A stretch of DNA of 64,000 nucleotides, from the NCBI GenBank assembly GCA_018350325.1, contig JAEVLN010000024.1:837248-901247 (forward strand), read 5' to 3'. Both the position numbers and the translations under genes were made by a program. This document shows, in pieces, positions 45,360 to 55,939 of this stretch. The first letter of the stretch is position 1; every line of letters begins with the position of its first letter. Below the pieces are notes generated by a model. It did not search any database. It had not been told where the DNA came from and worked only from the letters and a program-made list of their open reading frames with translations. This DNA is from Globodera rostochiensis. Its lineage: Eukaryota > Nematoda > Chromadorea > Rhabditida > Heteroderidae.

Positions 45360-46010
45360 GGATCCGAACAATTCATATACCAATCGACTCCTTTCATCGA
45401 GCTGAGCACGAATCTGCAAAAATTTTTCCGCGGAAACCATTTTGAAGAAAGTTATGGCCCCTCAAACATGGCCAAAAACCATAGGGGGGACCAAAATTAT
45501 CTGAAAATATGTTATTTGATGTGCTGAGTCACGCGCGGACTTCTTCCGAAGCCCCGAGTCTCGCCCCGCCTACTAGCCGCCGTAGTCGAGTGTGCGGTAC
45601 TTTGGCTGCTATTTTCCACCTTACTGTCTAACTTTTCCCCTATCGGGTTTTTAATGGTACTGAAATGTCCCTTTTACACTGGAACTCTGTCGGCCGGTAT
45701 CCAAATGGCGTCTGATCGTGTCCCGACAGATTTAGATCGATTTGTCTCGCCGAGAGCTGTCGATTGATACCAAATTTGTGCAGATTGGTCTACAGAAAGA
45801 TACAAAATTTTGGTAAAAAATCTCCATTTTTTTGCAATTTTTAAACCGTTAAAAACTAGTTTAAATGCTTTTCCGCGACAAAATTTTGATTGATCTATCG
45901 TTCTCAGCACCTAAGAAACCCTATAAAGGTGTTTTTAAGCGATTTTAATTTTTCACATATAAGCAAATTTTTCCAATCGCGGATATCCGTGGATAGGATA
46001 CGGATATGAA
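45360..46010. repeat. Transposon-derived interior shared with neighbouring elements
   Basis: 45,735-45,785 is an inverted copy of 44,235-44,280 ('tcgacagctctcg' context). 45,628-45,665 shares 'taacttttcccct' and 'ggtactgaa' with 36,258-36,300. 'atgttatttgatg' matches 30,802. It is a mosaic of non-coding element interiors. Confidence 0.55.
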
Positions 46011-46549
46011 TACGTTGTATACCTGTTTCTTCGTGAGGAACGTAGCGGAGCAACTCAACATAAAAACCCAATCCATTATTACAATTAATTCGCCAAAAAA
46101 ATATTAAAATTTATTAAAATTATTGCCATGATTGGAAAAAAATTGATAAAATTATTGAAACATCAATGAATCAAATGTTTTAAACAAAATAAAGAAGGTA
46201 GAAACATGTATTGACTTAAAACAAAGATTTTTGTGTTGCCCCATAACACATAAGAACTTCGTACCTATTTGTCACACAAATTATTTGGATATAAAATTAG
46301 TGCACCAATTTTTATATTATATAATCAAGTAAAAACAGATATTAAAAAAAAAGAAGTAAAATTTAGGAAAAAAGGTTGTTCCCTCAATTCCTTCCTTCAT
46401 TCATTTCATCCCCATTCGATTAAATTATTTGGCGAAAATGAGTCTCAAAATGAGAGAGAATTTCATTTTGAAACAAAATTCTTATTTTTTATTTAAAAAA
46501 CATTTCAACATAATTTGTAAATGCTCAACTTTAACCATATTTTTTATAT

Positions 46550-46916
46550 TAAAGGAATTATACATCCGTTCGCTCGTTGAATACGCCTCTGTTGTTTGGA
46601 ACCCCCCATACAAAGTGTTGTCAGCCAAAATAGAACGTCTTCAAAAGTTTTTCACTAGAAGAGCTCTCGCAAAATGTCATATCGCCAAATGCCCCCATTC
46701 AAAACGTCTTGCCGTGTTCAAACTTGAGTCCCTGGCGTTCCGTCGTCTCGTTAACGACTTATGTTTAATTCACAAAATATGTCACAATCACACACACATC
46801 AACCCCACAGATATTCTCAAATTCTCTGACCGTCCTAGTCGTAAACATCCATTCCAAATTTACAAAAATAAAAAGTCCCCCATCACCTCAAATCTCTTCG
46901 TTAATCGAAGTATTAA
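46550..46916 (+). pseudogene. LINE reverse-transcriptase C-terminus, 5' part
   Basis: The frame reads LYIRSLVEYASVVWNPPYKV, then ERLQKFFTRRAL, then LESLAFRRLVNDLCLIHKIC, to SINT. S-LEYA-x-VWNP followed by I-E-x-(V/L)-Q-(K/R) is the conserved end of CR1/L2/Jockey-clade ORF2 proteins. The 5' end is truncated at about 46,550. The frame is open until the inserted element at 46,919 and resumes at 48,056. Confidence 0.9.
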
Positions 46917-46918
46917 TA

Positions 46919-48053
46919 CCGTATTTCCTCTATTAGTAACCCATCCCCTATTTGAAACCCCCTTCTAATTGTAACCCCCCCCCTCGAGGGGGGTTTGAAA
47001 AATAGTAACCCCCCCTCTATTTGAAACCCCCCTCTAATTGTAACCCCCCCCAAGCTGTGAGTTTTAAACCAAAGTTTTTTTTCAGCCATACCATTTACGT
47101 ATAAAATTTAGCGTTTTACTAATAAAGAATCTGATGCTCATATTCACAATGCTAACTATCTGTAGATAAATGGCTAGTAACAGATAAATCCGTGTTCACA
47201 ATGCTATGGCTAGGGTATCCGTATTCTGAACAGCAAAATAATCCCTATGCGTAGCTCTATCCTTATAAGGATAGGGATAATTTACCTAGGATAGCTGCAG
47301 ATAAAAATCCTTAGCCTCTTCCCGATGAGGATAATTCGTTGTTTATACATAATTTGCTTTGGTTGAAAAATGAAAAATACGAATTTGGGTTTAGGAAATA
47401 ATTCGTATCAATTTAGACTCAACTAGATGAGCTGAGTCAAACAAAAAAAAGTTTGACCTTTTTCGATCAAAATTGATCAGGTTACGGTATGGCCTATTTT
47501 TAACAAAAATTTAATTTTGAATTTAGAAATTAAAATAAATAAATTTTATATAATAATTAGTTTAAAAGCTGAGCTAAATAAAAAAAAATAGTCCGTTTCT
47601 GATAAGAATTGAATTTTGAAGGCGAAATAGTGTGAAAAAGGGAGAGATATTGAGTAGAGATACAAAAGAAGCGAGTGATATAACGTGAACGACTAAGGAA
47701 AGTGAATACGGTTTTTAAGCTGTAGATTTTCAATTCGCAGATACCCCAGCTACAGCTAGATATCTGCAGATTTTAATCTTTAGCATTGTGAATATGAGCA
47801 TGAGTGACGAAGATTCATTATGATTTTGTTGCAAATAAAATATTGTTGTGGCGTTTTTTCTTATTACAGAAATTTATTTATTTAAAAAATAATAAAAAAA
47901 TTTAATTTATTAAATAATTTTTGAAAAACATATATTGAAAAATAGTAACCCACCCTCTATTTGAAACCCCCTTCTAATTGTACCCCCCCCCCCCCCCCCC
48001 TCGAGGGGGTTTGAACAATTGTAACCCATGGGTTACTAATAGAGGAAATACGG
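46919..48053. mobile_element. Pogo/Tc-like element, 1,135 bp, 26-bp perfect TIRs, TA target
   Basis: The termini begin CCGTATTTCCTCTATTAGTA and are identical over 26 bp in inverted orientation. TA lies on both sides (46,917-46,918 and 48,054-48,055). Subterminal 'ttctaattgtaaccccccc' and 'gaaaaatagtaacc' repeats occur at both ends. Removing the element and one TA restores the LINE reading frame, which proves the borders. There is no transposase, so it is non-autonomous. Confidence 0.95.
47135..47800. mobile_element. Nested PIF/Harbinger-like element, 666 bp
   Basis: The terminal inverted repeats TGCTCATATTCACAATGCTA (21 bp in all) flank the segment, with a 3-bp TGA duplication outside. 3-bp TNA duplications and such termini fit PIF/Harbinger MITEs. 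The interior has palindromic 'tatctgtag/ctgcagat' and 'aaggatagggataa' motifs but no transposase. Confidence 0.75.
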
Positions 48054-48055
48054 TA

Positions 48056-48292
48056 GATGGAATTGTCTCCCTCGCGATCTGGTATCTATAACGTACCCCC
48101 AAATTTCAAACCCAAACTCGCTCTATTTGTTAAAAGCTTCCCCGATCCAAACTCTCCTCTGCCCTAACAAAAATCCCAGACTCCCAAATGATTGTTGACA
48201 CATTTTTACGTAAACCGCCCTCCATGTCCATCATGTCAGCGATTTGCATGTTATGCATTTCCTTTGATGTCGAATAAAATAAAATAAAGTTT
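48056..48292 (+). pseudogene. LINE 3' end: C-terminal codons, 3' UTR and A-rich tail
   Basis: The frame resumes WNCLPRDLVSITYPQISNPN and stops near 48,207. W-N-x-LP-x-(D/E)-(L/I/V)-V is the usual last motif of CR1/L2-type ORF2. A (aataaa)n-like tail ends the element. Confidence 0.88.
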
Positions 48293-48837
48293 CTCCATAC
48301 AATTAATTATACATAAACCCTCTAAAAAATTAATTTTAAAAAATTGCACTTAAAAATCTTATCGAATAAAATATGCACAGTTATAAAAGTATAACAGACA
48401 AAAAAAACTTAATATATTTAAAATGTAAAATATAGTAATGTATATATTTTGGGTTGACATTTAATTATAACAAAATCAGTTGTTCGTTATATAAAATTCT
48501 ATTTGTTTAAAAATTCTCAACTCTCCTTACGCTCGGATTTGGAGAATTCAAATAATTTAATTAATTTTATTAAGTTTCAGTTTTTGTGCTTTCAATTTTT
48601 ATTATTTTTTAATAATCGTTAATTTTGATAATTTTAAGTATTTAAATTGATCACATGAAATGCACTTTTATAAATAATTGTATGGAATATTTTGTCTAAG
48701 ATAACAACTTTCTCATTAGTTAAGTTTTTTTTATAATGAGGCTAGACACTAAAGAACTTAATATTTTAGTAGCATTCCATTTAAGAATTTATTCTTCTTT
48801 GAAAAAATACAAAATTTTTATTTAAATACTTTTGCAT
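48293..48837. other. AT-rich DNA without a gene
   Basis: Nothing gene-like seen. Confidence 0.5.
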
Positions 48838-48925
48838 AGGGATCTGTATCATATCTCTCGTATCGTAATCGTAAATATCGAATTTAGAGCCATATTGTAT
48901 CGTATCGTATTTCCGCTAATTTGAC
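48838..48925. mobile_element. hAT-like relic with tatcgtatcgta core
   Basis: It starts 'tagggatctgtatc' and carries 'atcgtatcgtatttcc' repetitions like the element at 49,905. The second end is not found. 48,925-49,160 is further GC-richer mosaic sequence. Confidence 0.35.
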
Positions 48926-49904
48926 CTGACTTGGACCCCAGTAGGTATTTGTGTGCCCAAATTTGAAAATTTTGTTCTAATTATTAACAAAAATTTCAAA
49001 TTGCTGAGCATATTTCCAATAATGCTTCGGCGCCGCCGGACCTCTACCATCCCTAAAATCTACGGAATTTTAATGGCTTTTTTCTCAAAAAAGCTTTAGT
49101 GGGCGGCACGCTCCCTGCCCCCCTGCATATGCGCCTGCCTAAAACCTTTTAAAAAATTACCTTATTTTAAATTTAGGTTGAAAATCTCCAAACAATTTAG
49201 TCAAAAATTTAAAATTTGCAAAAGCTACACGGATGGACAAACCGCAAAAAAATTTATTGCTAGAAAAGCAGGAAATTGTGAGTCACGCACTTATTTATCA
49301 TTTTGCTTCTAGTCACTTATTCTTCCCCAATTAACAAAAAAAATTTTAAATGAATTTTTGAAAAACGTTACATCCTCATGAATTTTAGTTTCAAATTTTT
49401 AACAAAGGAATACCAATTTTTATAAAAATTTCTCCGGCAAATCCTATTGGCTCCACTTCATGTAAACCAACTTTTTTTTGAAAATATATGCTTAATTTTG
49501 CGAATATTTGGTTAATTTCATAATAAAAATCCCAAAAATATACTTTTTTTCGCATCTTGGTTCAAAAAAAAAAATATCGAAATATCGTTGCGAAGCCATA
49601 GTTTGTACTGCTCGAGGAACTCCCAACCGGATGAAAGTAACCAAAAAAAACTGACAATATTTAGGGATTTAAAGCGCGAAAATTTTGAGATTTTAGATCA
49701 GTTTAACACCATGGGGACTGCTAATTTACGGGACCTAATTTGTAAGCAACTCTTTAGCCGTTTTATAAGACGAATTTTCTGTTTGTCTGCGACGGCGTTT
49801 TGTTTGAACCTGTGAATTTTGGATGTCTCAATGGAGCAGATTTTTTTTGTTTATCTAAATATTATATTTTGCAGTGCACACGGCGGTTGGGCGTGTGTGC
49901 TGAC

Positions 49905-50054
49905 TAGTGTTCGGCAAATGGCTTCGATCGATAAACGATACGATATTTCGATAAATTATCGTTATCGAAAATTATCGAAATATCCGAATTTTCTTCGATC
50001 GATAGTATCGCGATAATTATCGATATCGAATTTATCGTATCGTGCCGAACACTA
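49905..50054. mobile_element. hAT-type MITE, 150 bp, TSD GTGCTGAC
   Basis: The ends TAGTGTTCGGCA and TGCCGAACACTA are perfect inverted repeats, with exact 8-bp duplications GTGCTGAC at 49,897-49,904 and 50,055-50,062. The core is nearly all 'cgataatcgatatcga' motifs. The element could fold into a long hairpin. Confidence 0.95.
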
Positions 50055-50079
50055 GTGCTGACCCCGTCCTTCTCCATCT

Positions 50080-50215
50080 CCTCCCTTCACCATCAACAGA
50101 CACTAAACGACGGCATTCATTGCACCCACCAAATGACGACGACGACGCCGCAATTCCCCCCGCCCCCCTCCCCAGTCCATCGAATGCACGGAATTGATTG
50201 AACATTCTACCAAAT
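50080..50215 (-). repeat. G-rich family C, inverted relative
   Basis: On the minus strand it reads 'attcgatggactgggga', a G-run, 'gcgtcgtcgtcgtcatttgg' and 'gtctgttgatgg', resembling family C (28.3 and 29.2 kb) with a short cgt-repeat. Confidence 0.5.
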
Positions 50216-50389
50216 TAAAGCAAAATGCATATAAATATTGTACAGCCAGAATGACAACTTACCAAAAACATTTTTTTTGTTGTAATCTTTAGCCTAGCGC
50301 TATTTTGGCTTTTGTAGGAAATTTTGTGGGTTTCCTTTCTCTCTAAATTGGTTTTTCCTCAAAATTTTCCCAGCCTTCAGTTTGTTCTA

Positions 50390-50770
50390 ATCATGTAAAG
50401 CGCAATTTATATTCATTTAAAAGTGTTGATCATAATAAAGACTTATTACATAAATATGACAATAAAGAAATTCTAAAAAAAACTAAGTATTTTTAGCTTT
50501 TTTAAAAATAAATACTCACAAAAAAATGTATAAATAAAAAGATTCAATCTAAAAATATAATAAAGTTTAATTAATTCTAATTAAGTAAAGCGCAATTTAT
50601 TTCAATTTAAAAGCGTTGATCATAATAAAGACTTAATTTGGAATAAATTACATAAATATGACAATAAAAAAATTCAAAACAAAAAAATGTATAATGAAAA
50701 GATTCAATCTCAAAATATAATAAAGTTTAATTAATTCTAATTAAGTAAAGCGCAATTTATACCAATTTAA
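50390..50770. repeat. Tandem array, unit about 170-185 bp
   Basis: The units start 'taagtaaagcgcaatttata' and continue 'gttgatcataataaagactt' and 'aaaaagattcaatct'. Two full and one partial copy lie here; single units recur at about 51,000-51,130, 52,800-52,930, 53,040-53,180, 53,420-53,560 and 60,600-60,880. Confidence 0.8.
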
Positions 50771-50771
50771 A

Positions 50772-50957
50772 AGGGTTACAAAGCGACTGAAACTTTTTCC
50801 TAATTTGGCAAAAATATTTTATCGATTCAACCAAACCATGATGTCGTGTTTGGCCAACACATTCATTGCTCTCAATATCTCTACGCTAGCAAAGCAAATC
50901 CAGCAGTTTCCAACGTTTTCATCGCATCGTTTTGGCTGGGCGGTAGAATTGGATGGT
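50772..50957 (-). pseudogene. Exon-like family NDAMKTLEIAGF, copy 1 (diverged)
   Basis: On the minus strand it matches 53,279-53,370 but has one extra A in 'ccaaaacg', and its frame breaks. A second frame reads FASVEILRAMNVLAKHDIMV then WLNR. The AG acceptor of the other two copies is lost (gtatac instead of attatag). Confidence 0.35.
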
Positions 50958-51149
50958 ATATTGAACTTATTTTGAAATAAAATTACATAAAACGACAATA
51001 AGGAAATTCAAAAAATAAAACTAAGTATCTTTAGTAGTATTAAAAAATAAATACGCACAAAAAATCATGTAAAATAAAAAGATTAAATCTCTAAATATAA
51101 TAAAGTTTAATTAATTCTAATCAAGTATAGCGACTGGCAATTCATGTTG

Positions 51150-51250
51150 GCCGAAACGAAAAAGGAGAAACAAACCCTCCTTATCCCTGCAGGTTTACGA
51201 GAGCTTTGCAAAATTAATCTCGGTTTTAGAGCAACGGATAGAACTAAATA
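51150..51250 (-). CDS. Conserved exon-like segment, copy 1
   Basis: The minus strand 'ctgcag' is followed by g|DKEGLFLLFRFGQHELPVAI then LD and stop. An unspliced frame across the acceptor is also open. A diverged copy at 60,885-61,015 keeps the acceptor but not the frame. Product unknown. Confidence 0.28.
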
Positions 51251-51391
51251 AGACTAAGGCAAAAACTTTTATTTTAGACTAAAAAAGTATTAATTAATCT
51301 AGAAGACATGAAAAAAAAATCCTAAATTGGTAATTATAAAGCGCAAAAGCCTATGAATGTGCGGAATGCTCAACAATTTAATTTAATATAC

Positions 51392-51437
51392 TTTATTCGA
51401 ACTGCCGCGTTCTACTACAGCGGCGATGGAAACGTCA
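51392..51437 (-). CDS. Candidate exon VSIAAVVERGSSNK, copy 1
   Basis: The frame reads FFDVSIAAVVERGSSNK up to AAA|GTATAT. A second copy at 61,143-61,184 has the same residues IAAVVERGSSNK and donor, with a silent change (Gly GGC/GGA). Here no AG acceptor precedes, so this copy may not splice. Confidence 0.35.
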
Positions 51438-51728
51438 AAGAAATTTTTGGTTTTATTACAAATTAATAAATATTAAACTTATTGATACAGCAGAAGCCGT
51501 TTCATCACTCTGTTGGGAAAACTTCTCAATATACTATTTGTGTTGGAGGAAAATATTTGCCCCGCAAAAGGTGCAGAAAACTTATGTAAATAACCAAATC
51601 TTATAAATACCTGAAATAATTTAATAATATAAAATCATTTTGAGCTTAATTTACCGCAAAGGGATTAGAAATTGAGAGGAGCGAATTTTAATAAGAATCA
51701 TTAAAAATTTTAACAATGCCATTTAAAT

Positions 51729-51839
51729 TTAAAAATATGTACAAAAAATAAATGTTATTAATAAAAATAAGCGAAAAATGCAAAACTCAAGGAAAAAAGA
51801 ATTTTCATGGATTTTTTCTTTATGCGCGCTAGCTGTCCG
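51729..51839 (-). CDS. Conserved terminal exon-like frame, copy 1
   Basis: After 'ctttggcctcag' the frame reads RTASAHKEKIHENSFFLEFC then IFRLFLLITFIFCTYF and stops. The copy at 61,537-61,647 differs by one residue (C/R) and stays open. The flanks are duplicated equally well, so conservation may simply reflect a recent duplication. Confidence 0.28.
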   Translation of the reverse strand, partial: RTASAHKEKIHENSFFLEFCIFRLFLLITFIFCTYF

Positions 51840-52666
51840 CTGAGGCCAAAGTGAAAGATATTTATTACACCCCAAAAATAACATAAAAAACAAAAATGAA
51901 ATAAAATTGTAAAACAAAATTTAAATATATAAAATTCTCCAAGATTTATTGTCAATATTTAATGGGATTATATTTAGTTTTTCTCATTATTAATTAAATT
52001 GAATCATTTAATTAAAAGTCATTGTATGCTTTTTGTAAATGCAAAACAAAAAAATTCAAAAGTCACATTCCAACACATATGTATCAAAATGGGCTTAAAT
52101 TTGTTCAAATTAAATAAGAATATTTCAACAAAAGGAATAGCTAAACTTATTTAATGTAGCTGAAAACAAAATAATTTCCGCTCAATAAATATTGGCAGAA
52201 TACCCAAACAAAATGCAAGATAAAATATAATAATGAAATAAATATACGTAAAAAAGACCGTCTTACGCCAAATCAACACTTCAACGACAAAGATAATAAT
52301 ATTCAACTACCCAGAAATAACCAACCAGAGGGGCCTGCAGATTCACATTATAGAAAAGTTGTAAATTTAATATATTGAATAAAATAAAACATAAACATTT
52401 CTTACGTTTTTCATCGCTTAAATGCTTAGCCCTAGAAGCTTGTTTTTTAGTATTGTTTATGAAATGTACCAAAAACGTTTTTTTTGGTTGTAATCTTCTG
52501 TCTATTGTTGTAATTAAATTGTTTATTGTCAATGTAGGTAGACAACAGAAAATGATTATAAAAAGGCAAAAAAATCATGCTTTTTTCATTGCAAATCATA
52601 TATTAAAAAGCATACGGCTTGCCAGGGGTACTGGAAATTTTTTGAGGAAAAAACGTTTAACCCACT

Positions 52667-52813
52667 TTATCGTCTCACAAAAAGAACGCATAGCCTAGCG
52701 CTATTTTGGCATTTGTAGGAAATTTTGTAGGTTTCCTTTCTCTCTAAATGGATTTTTCCTCTAAAATCTTTCCTAGCCTTCAGGCGTTTTCCCGTTTTAT
52801 CGCCACATGGATT
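52667..52813 (-). CDS. Exon-like frame, basic, possibly decayed zinc finger
   Basis: It is open from after a TAA at 52,814 to the stop at 52,667: NPCGDKTGKRLKARKDFRGK, IHLERKETYKISYKCQNSAR, LCVLFVRR. The order C…GKRL-x(5)-F-x(4)-H … Y-K-C vaguely follows C2H2 finger spacing with ligands lost. A shorter, frameshifted copy lies at 50,265-50,390. Unassigned. Confidence 0.28.
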   Translation of the reverse strand, partial: NPCGDKTGKRLKARKDFRGKIHLERKETYKISYKCQNSARLCVLFVRR

Positions 52814-53278
52814 TTAGCATTGTTTAAAAATAAATATGCACAAAAAAAGATGTATAAATAAAAGATTCAATATCAAAATATAATAAAGTTTAATTGTTCT
52901 AATCAAGTATAGCGCAACTTATACCAATTTAAAAGTGTTGATCATAGAAGACTTATTTTGAACTGTTCAAATAGTAAAATATTAAAATGCTGAATTATAT
53001 AAATATGAAAAAAAATAAATTCAAAAAATAAAAGTAAATATTGTATTTTTAGCATTATTTAAAAATAAATATGCACTAAAAAAGATGTATAAATAAAAAG
53101 ATTCAAACTCAAAATTGAATTAGTTTAATTAATTCTAATTAAGTAAAGCGCAATTTATACCAATTTAAAAGCGTTGATCATAAGCGCCCATACAAAGCGA
53201 CTGAATTTTTTTCCAAATTTGGCAAAAATATTTTTCAGCGAGTCAACCAAACCATGTTGTCGTGTTTGGCTAACACGT

Positions 53279-53370
53279 TCATGCCTTCAAAATCTCTTCG
53301 CTGTGTTCGGTAAATCCAGCAATTTCCAACGTTTTCATCGCATCGTTTGTCTGGGTGGTGGAATTGGATG
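53279..53370 (-). CDS. Exon-like family NDAMKTLEIAGF, copy 2
   Basis: The acceptor TTTATTATAG is followed by ca|SNSTTQTNDAMKTLEIAGFT then EHSEEILKA and a stop. Copy 3 (60,395-60,590) keeps the acceptor and LEIAGF(A)EH(T)EEILKA. The AMK-x-LEIAGFTE-x-SEEI string recalls a helical part of myosin motor domains (x-AM-x-x-(I/L)GF-x-xEE). This is a weak idea from memory. Confidence 0.35.
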
Positions 53371-53650
53371 CTATAATAAACGTATTTTGAAATAAAATTA
53401 CCTAAATATGACAATAAAGAAATTCAAAAAATAAAACTAAATATTAAGCATTATTTAAAAATAAATATGCACAAAAAAAGATGTATAAATAAAAGATTCA
53501 ATCTCAAAATATAATAAAGTTTAATTGTGCTAATCAAGTATAGTGCAACCTATACCAATTTAAAAATAATGCTTTGGTTTTTTACTTGTACAAATTAATT
53601 AAACTTATTTAGGAAAGGCAAAAGTAGTAATAACACACAAATAATATTAA

Positions 53651-53791
53651 TTAAATTTTATTATAAAATGAAATAATAAAAGATGCACACGAAATATTAC
53701 GTAAGGCAAGAAATAAAGAATAGATCGTCCCAAAACTCATTCGAATGAACCAAGCCGTTTCATCTCTCTGTTGGGAGAACTTCTCAATATG
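53651..53791 (-). CDS. Conserved exon-like frame EKFSQQRDETA, copy A
   Basis: After 'ctacacaaatag' the frame is open for 46 codons: HIEKFSQQRDETAWFIRMSF, GTIYSLFLALRNISCASFII, SFYNKI. Its copy at 62,144-62,284 is equally open with one Ala/Val change. Two further, diverged copies of the first about 12 codons lie at 51,490-51,535 and 61,255-61,295. Only the GC-richer first half is convincing as an exon. Confidence 0.35.
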   Translation of the reverse strand, partial: HIEKFSQQRDETAWFIRMSFGTIYSLFLALRNISCASFIISFYNKI

Positions 53792-53931
53792 CTATTTGTG
53801 TAGGAGGAAACTATTTGCCACGCAAAAAGGTGCAGAAAAACTTATGTAATATAACCAAATTTTATTAATACCAATAATTATTTTATAAAAACATTTTGAG
53901 ATTAATTTACCGCAAAAAATCTCAACCTCCC

Positions 53932-53988
53932 TCATTCATTTATTTTAAATGCACTGTTCGGTCCGGACTCGGGCAGTAGATCGGCCAT
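53932..53988 (-). CDS. Mini-ORF MADLLPESGP, 18 codons
   Basis: It reads MADLLPESGPNSAFKINE and stops. It lies in the duplicated block; the partner copy (about 62,450) has lost the start by a deletion. It could be a first coding exon or chance. Confidence 0.2.
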   Translation of the reverse strand: MADLLPESGPNSAFKINE

Positions 53989-54780
53989 CTATTCGACCCT
54001 GTGGCCAAAGTGAAAGATATTTATCACACCGCAAAAATAACATATAAAAAAACAATAATGAAATAAAATTGTAAACAAAATTAAAATATTAATAAACTTT
54101 TCCAAGATTTATTGTTAATATATTAATGGTTGATTAAATTTATTTTTCTCATTGTTAATCAATTTGACTCATTTAATTAAAAGTCATTGTATGCCTTTTG
54201 TGAATGCAAAACAAAAAAATCTCAAAAGTCACATTCCAACACATATCAAAATGTTCTTAAATTTGTTCAAATTAAATAAGAATATTTCAAACAAAAGTAG
54301 TAATAACTAAACTTATTTAATGGAGCTGAAAACCCAATAATTTCCGCTCAATAAATATGGGCAGAATACCTAAACAAATCAAAATAATACACTATAATAC
54401 TAAAATTTTTAAAACATTGCAAATTGATTTTCGTATATTTAACAATCTCATTTGTAATTATAACAGACAATAACTATTATTGCTGCTGTTTTCTCATTTA
54501 AATCTCAAAAGTAAAATTTTCTCAAATCTAAATAATAAATATAAAACAAAAAATTTCAATTAAGCCAAATTTTTGCCCCAATCGCAAAATTGTAAATTAA
54601 ACTATAAAAAATGCGACGTCTAAATATTTGTACATTTCGGTGGAACCTTTCCCCCCTCAGCAGAAGTGAAAAACTTCCCGAAATTCCGAAGCAAAATGCT
54701 TAATTTTGTGAAAATTTTGATGAAATTTCTTAACAAAAATCCCAAAATTTTTCCCGACGACACCTACACGCATTCATAAT

Positions 54781-55363
54781 CAGGGTTCGCAGATGAAAAT
54801 TTTTAAAAACATCATTTGGCTAGCAAAAAAGCATCATTTGGGACTAAAAAGCATCATTTTAAAAAACTTTGTTTAACCGGTAAATAGTGAATGTTAAATG
54901 TTCAAATGCCATATTTTTGATTATCCATGATCGATTTAAGCAATTTTTTGTTTGAAATTAACATTTGGTAAAATTCGGGGCTATCCATGATCGATTTAAG
55001 CAATTTTTGGTTGAAATTAACATTTGGTAAAACTCGGGGCACGAAGATCGAAATTGACTTTGATTTGGGCCAGTGATTTCACAGTCTCAACTTTCAATGA
55101 ATAGCGGACATCCGTCCATTTTCTAAAATCATGGTTTTTTGCGCGCGGTTTTCCCAAATACTTTTTTTTAGTGGGGGGGGGGGGGGGGGGGGGGTTGGCG
55201 GTGCCGATAGGCGCCGTTTCGCATTTTTGACTTGATTTGTTAAGATTGCAAATAAATTTGCATAAGATGTTACGCCAAATATTCAAAATTTTTTTTAATT
55301 TTAGCGTCATTGACTTTCCAAAAACACCAAAAAGATGCTAAAGCATCAAATCTGCGAACCCTG
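54781..55363. mobile_element. hAT-type element, 583 bp, TSD TTCATAAT
   Basis: The terminal repeats CAGGGTTCGCAGAT and ATCTGCGAACCCTG are perfect. Exact 8-bp duplications TTCATAAT lie at 54,773-54,780 and 55,364-55,371. The interior has a duplicated 55-bp segment ('ccatgatcgatttaagcaat'), 'aaaaagcatcatttgg' repeats and a long poly-G (55,176-55,194). There is no transposase; the minus frame at 55,017-55,310 is not one. Confidence 0.95.
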
Positions 55364-55371
55364 TTCATAAT

Positions 55372-55900
55372 ATAATAAATCTTTACAAAACTCTTATCTG
55401 GTAGCAAAATCCTTTATTTCTGTTACCTTCGAATTTGTTTTCAAACATTTACTAAATTTTTGTATTATCGAAAAAAAAAATTTTTTGTTAAATTAGTGTA
55501 ATTCGAATTTAAATAATTTATTTTTAGAATTATTCATAATGTTTTTCGAGCGAGTTGTTCCTTTTTATTTTATGTGATGTCTTTTCGATAAAAATACGCT
55601 TTAAATTGTTGATAATTATTTTATTATAATGTGTAAATCCTCTATTATTTATAAATTTTTTTTAGTTTATTAGAATGCGTTTAAATAAATAAATTATACA
55701 ACACTATTTTGTTTATATTAAAAATTGGTAACAAAAGCTACAAAATAAAATATAATTCAAAAATTAAATTCAATTTCAAAAAAATACTGAAAGCTGAAAT
55801 AAAATTAGTTTGGATAACCGCCGCTAATTCAAATTATATATAAAAACTTATTTAATACAATTTAAAAAAATATTAACAAACTTTAAAAAACTATTTACTT
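55372..55900. other. AT-rich DNA without a gene
   Basis: Nothing supported. Confidence 0.5.
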
Positions 55901-55903
55901 AAC

Positions 55904-55939
55904 TGTAGACGGAACCCAGATGCGAATTCTTGATACATC
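55904..55939 (-). CDS. Candidate 36-nt microexon
   Basis: Acceptor TTTGATCTCATTCAG and donor ACA|GTTAAGTA enclose exactly twelve codons, DVSRIRIWVPST. Both sites are good, and length and phase (0/0) fit. Product unknown. Confidence 0.4.

Larger units (their letters stand above)
53490..54360. repeat. Duplicated block, copy 1 (partner 61,950-62,790)
   Basis: It is near-identical over about 850 bp to 61,950-62,790, including the frame at 53,651 and the segment 'gtggccaaagtgaaagat'. The partner lacks about 28 bp around 53,965-53,992. Confidence 0.9.

Noticed and set aside
46269..46496. 75-codon plus frame upstream of the LINE
   Set aside because: Lysine/asparagine/phenylalanine-rich, no similarity to LINE ORF2, and not in phase with the RT fragment.
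52375..52698. 107-codon plus frame
   Set aside because: The duplicate at 62.8-63.1 kb does not preserve it, and GC-rich islands in it read better on the minus strand.
55017..55310. 97-codon minus frame as hAT transposase
   Set aside because: No hAT dimerisation or catalytic motif, and it includes a poly-proline stretch encoded by the G run; the element is non-autonomous.
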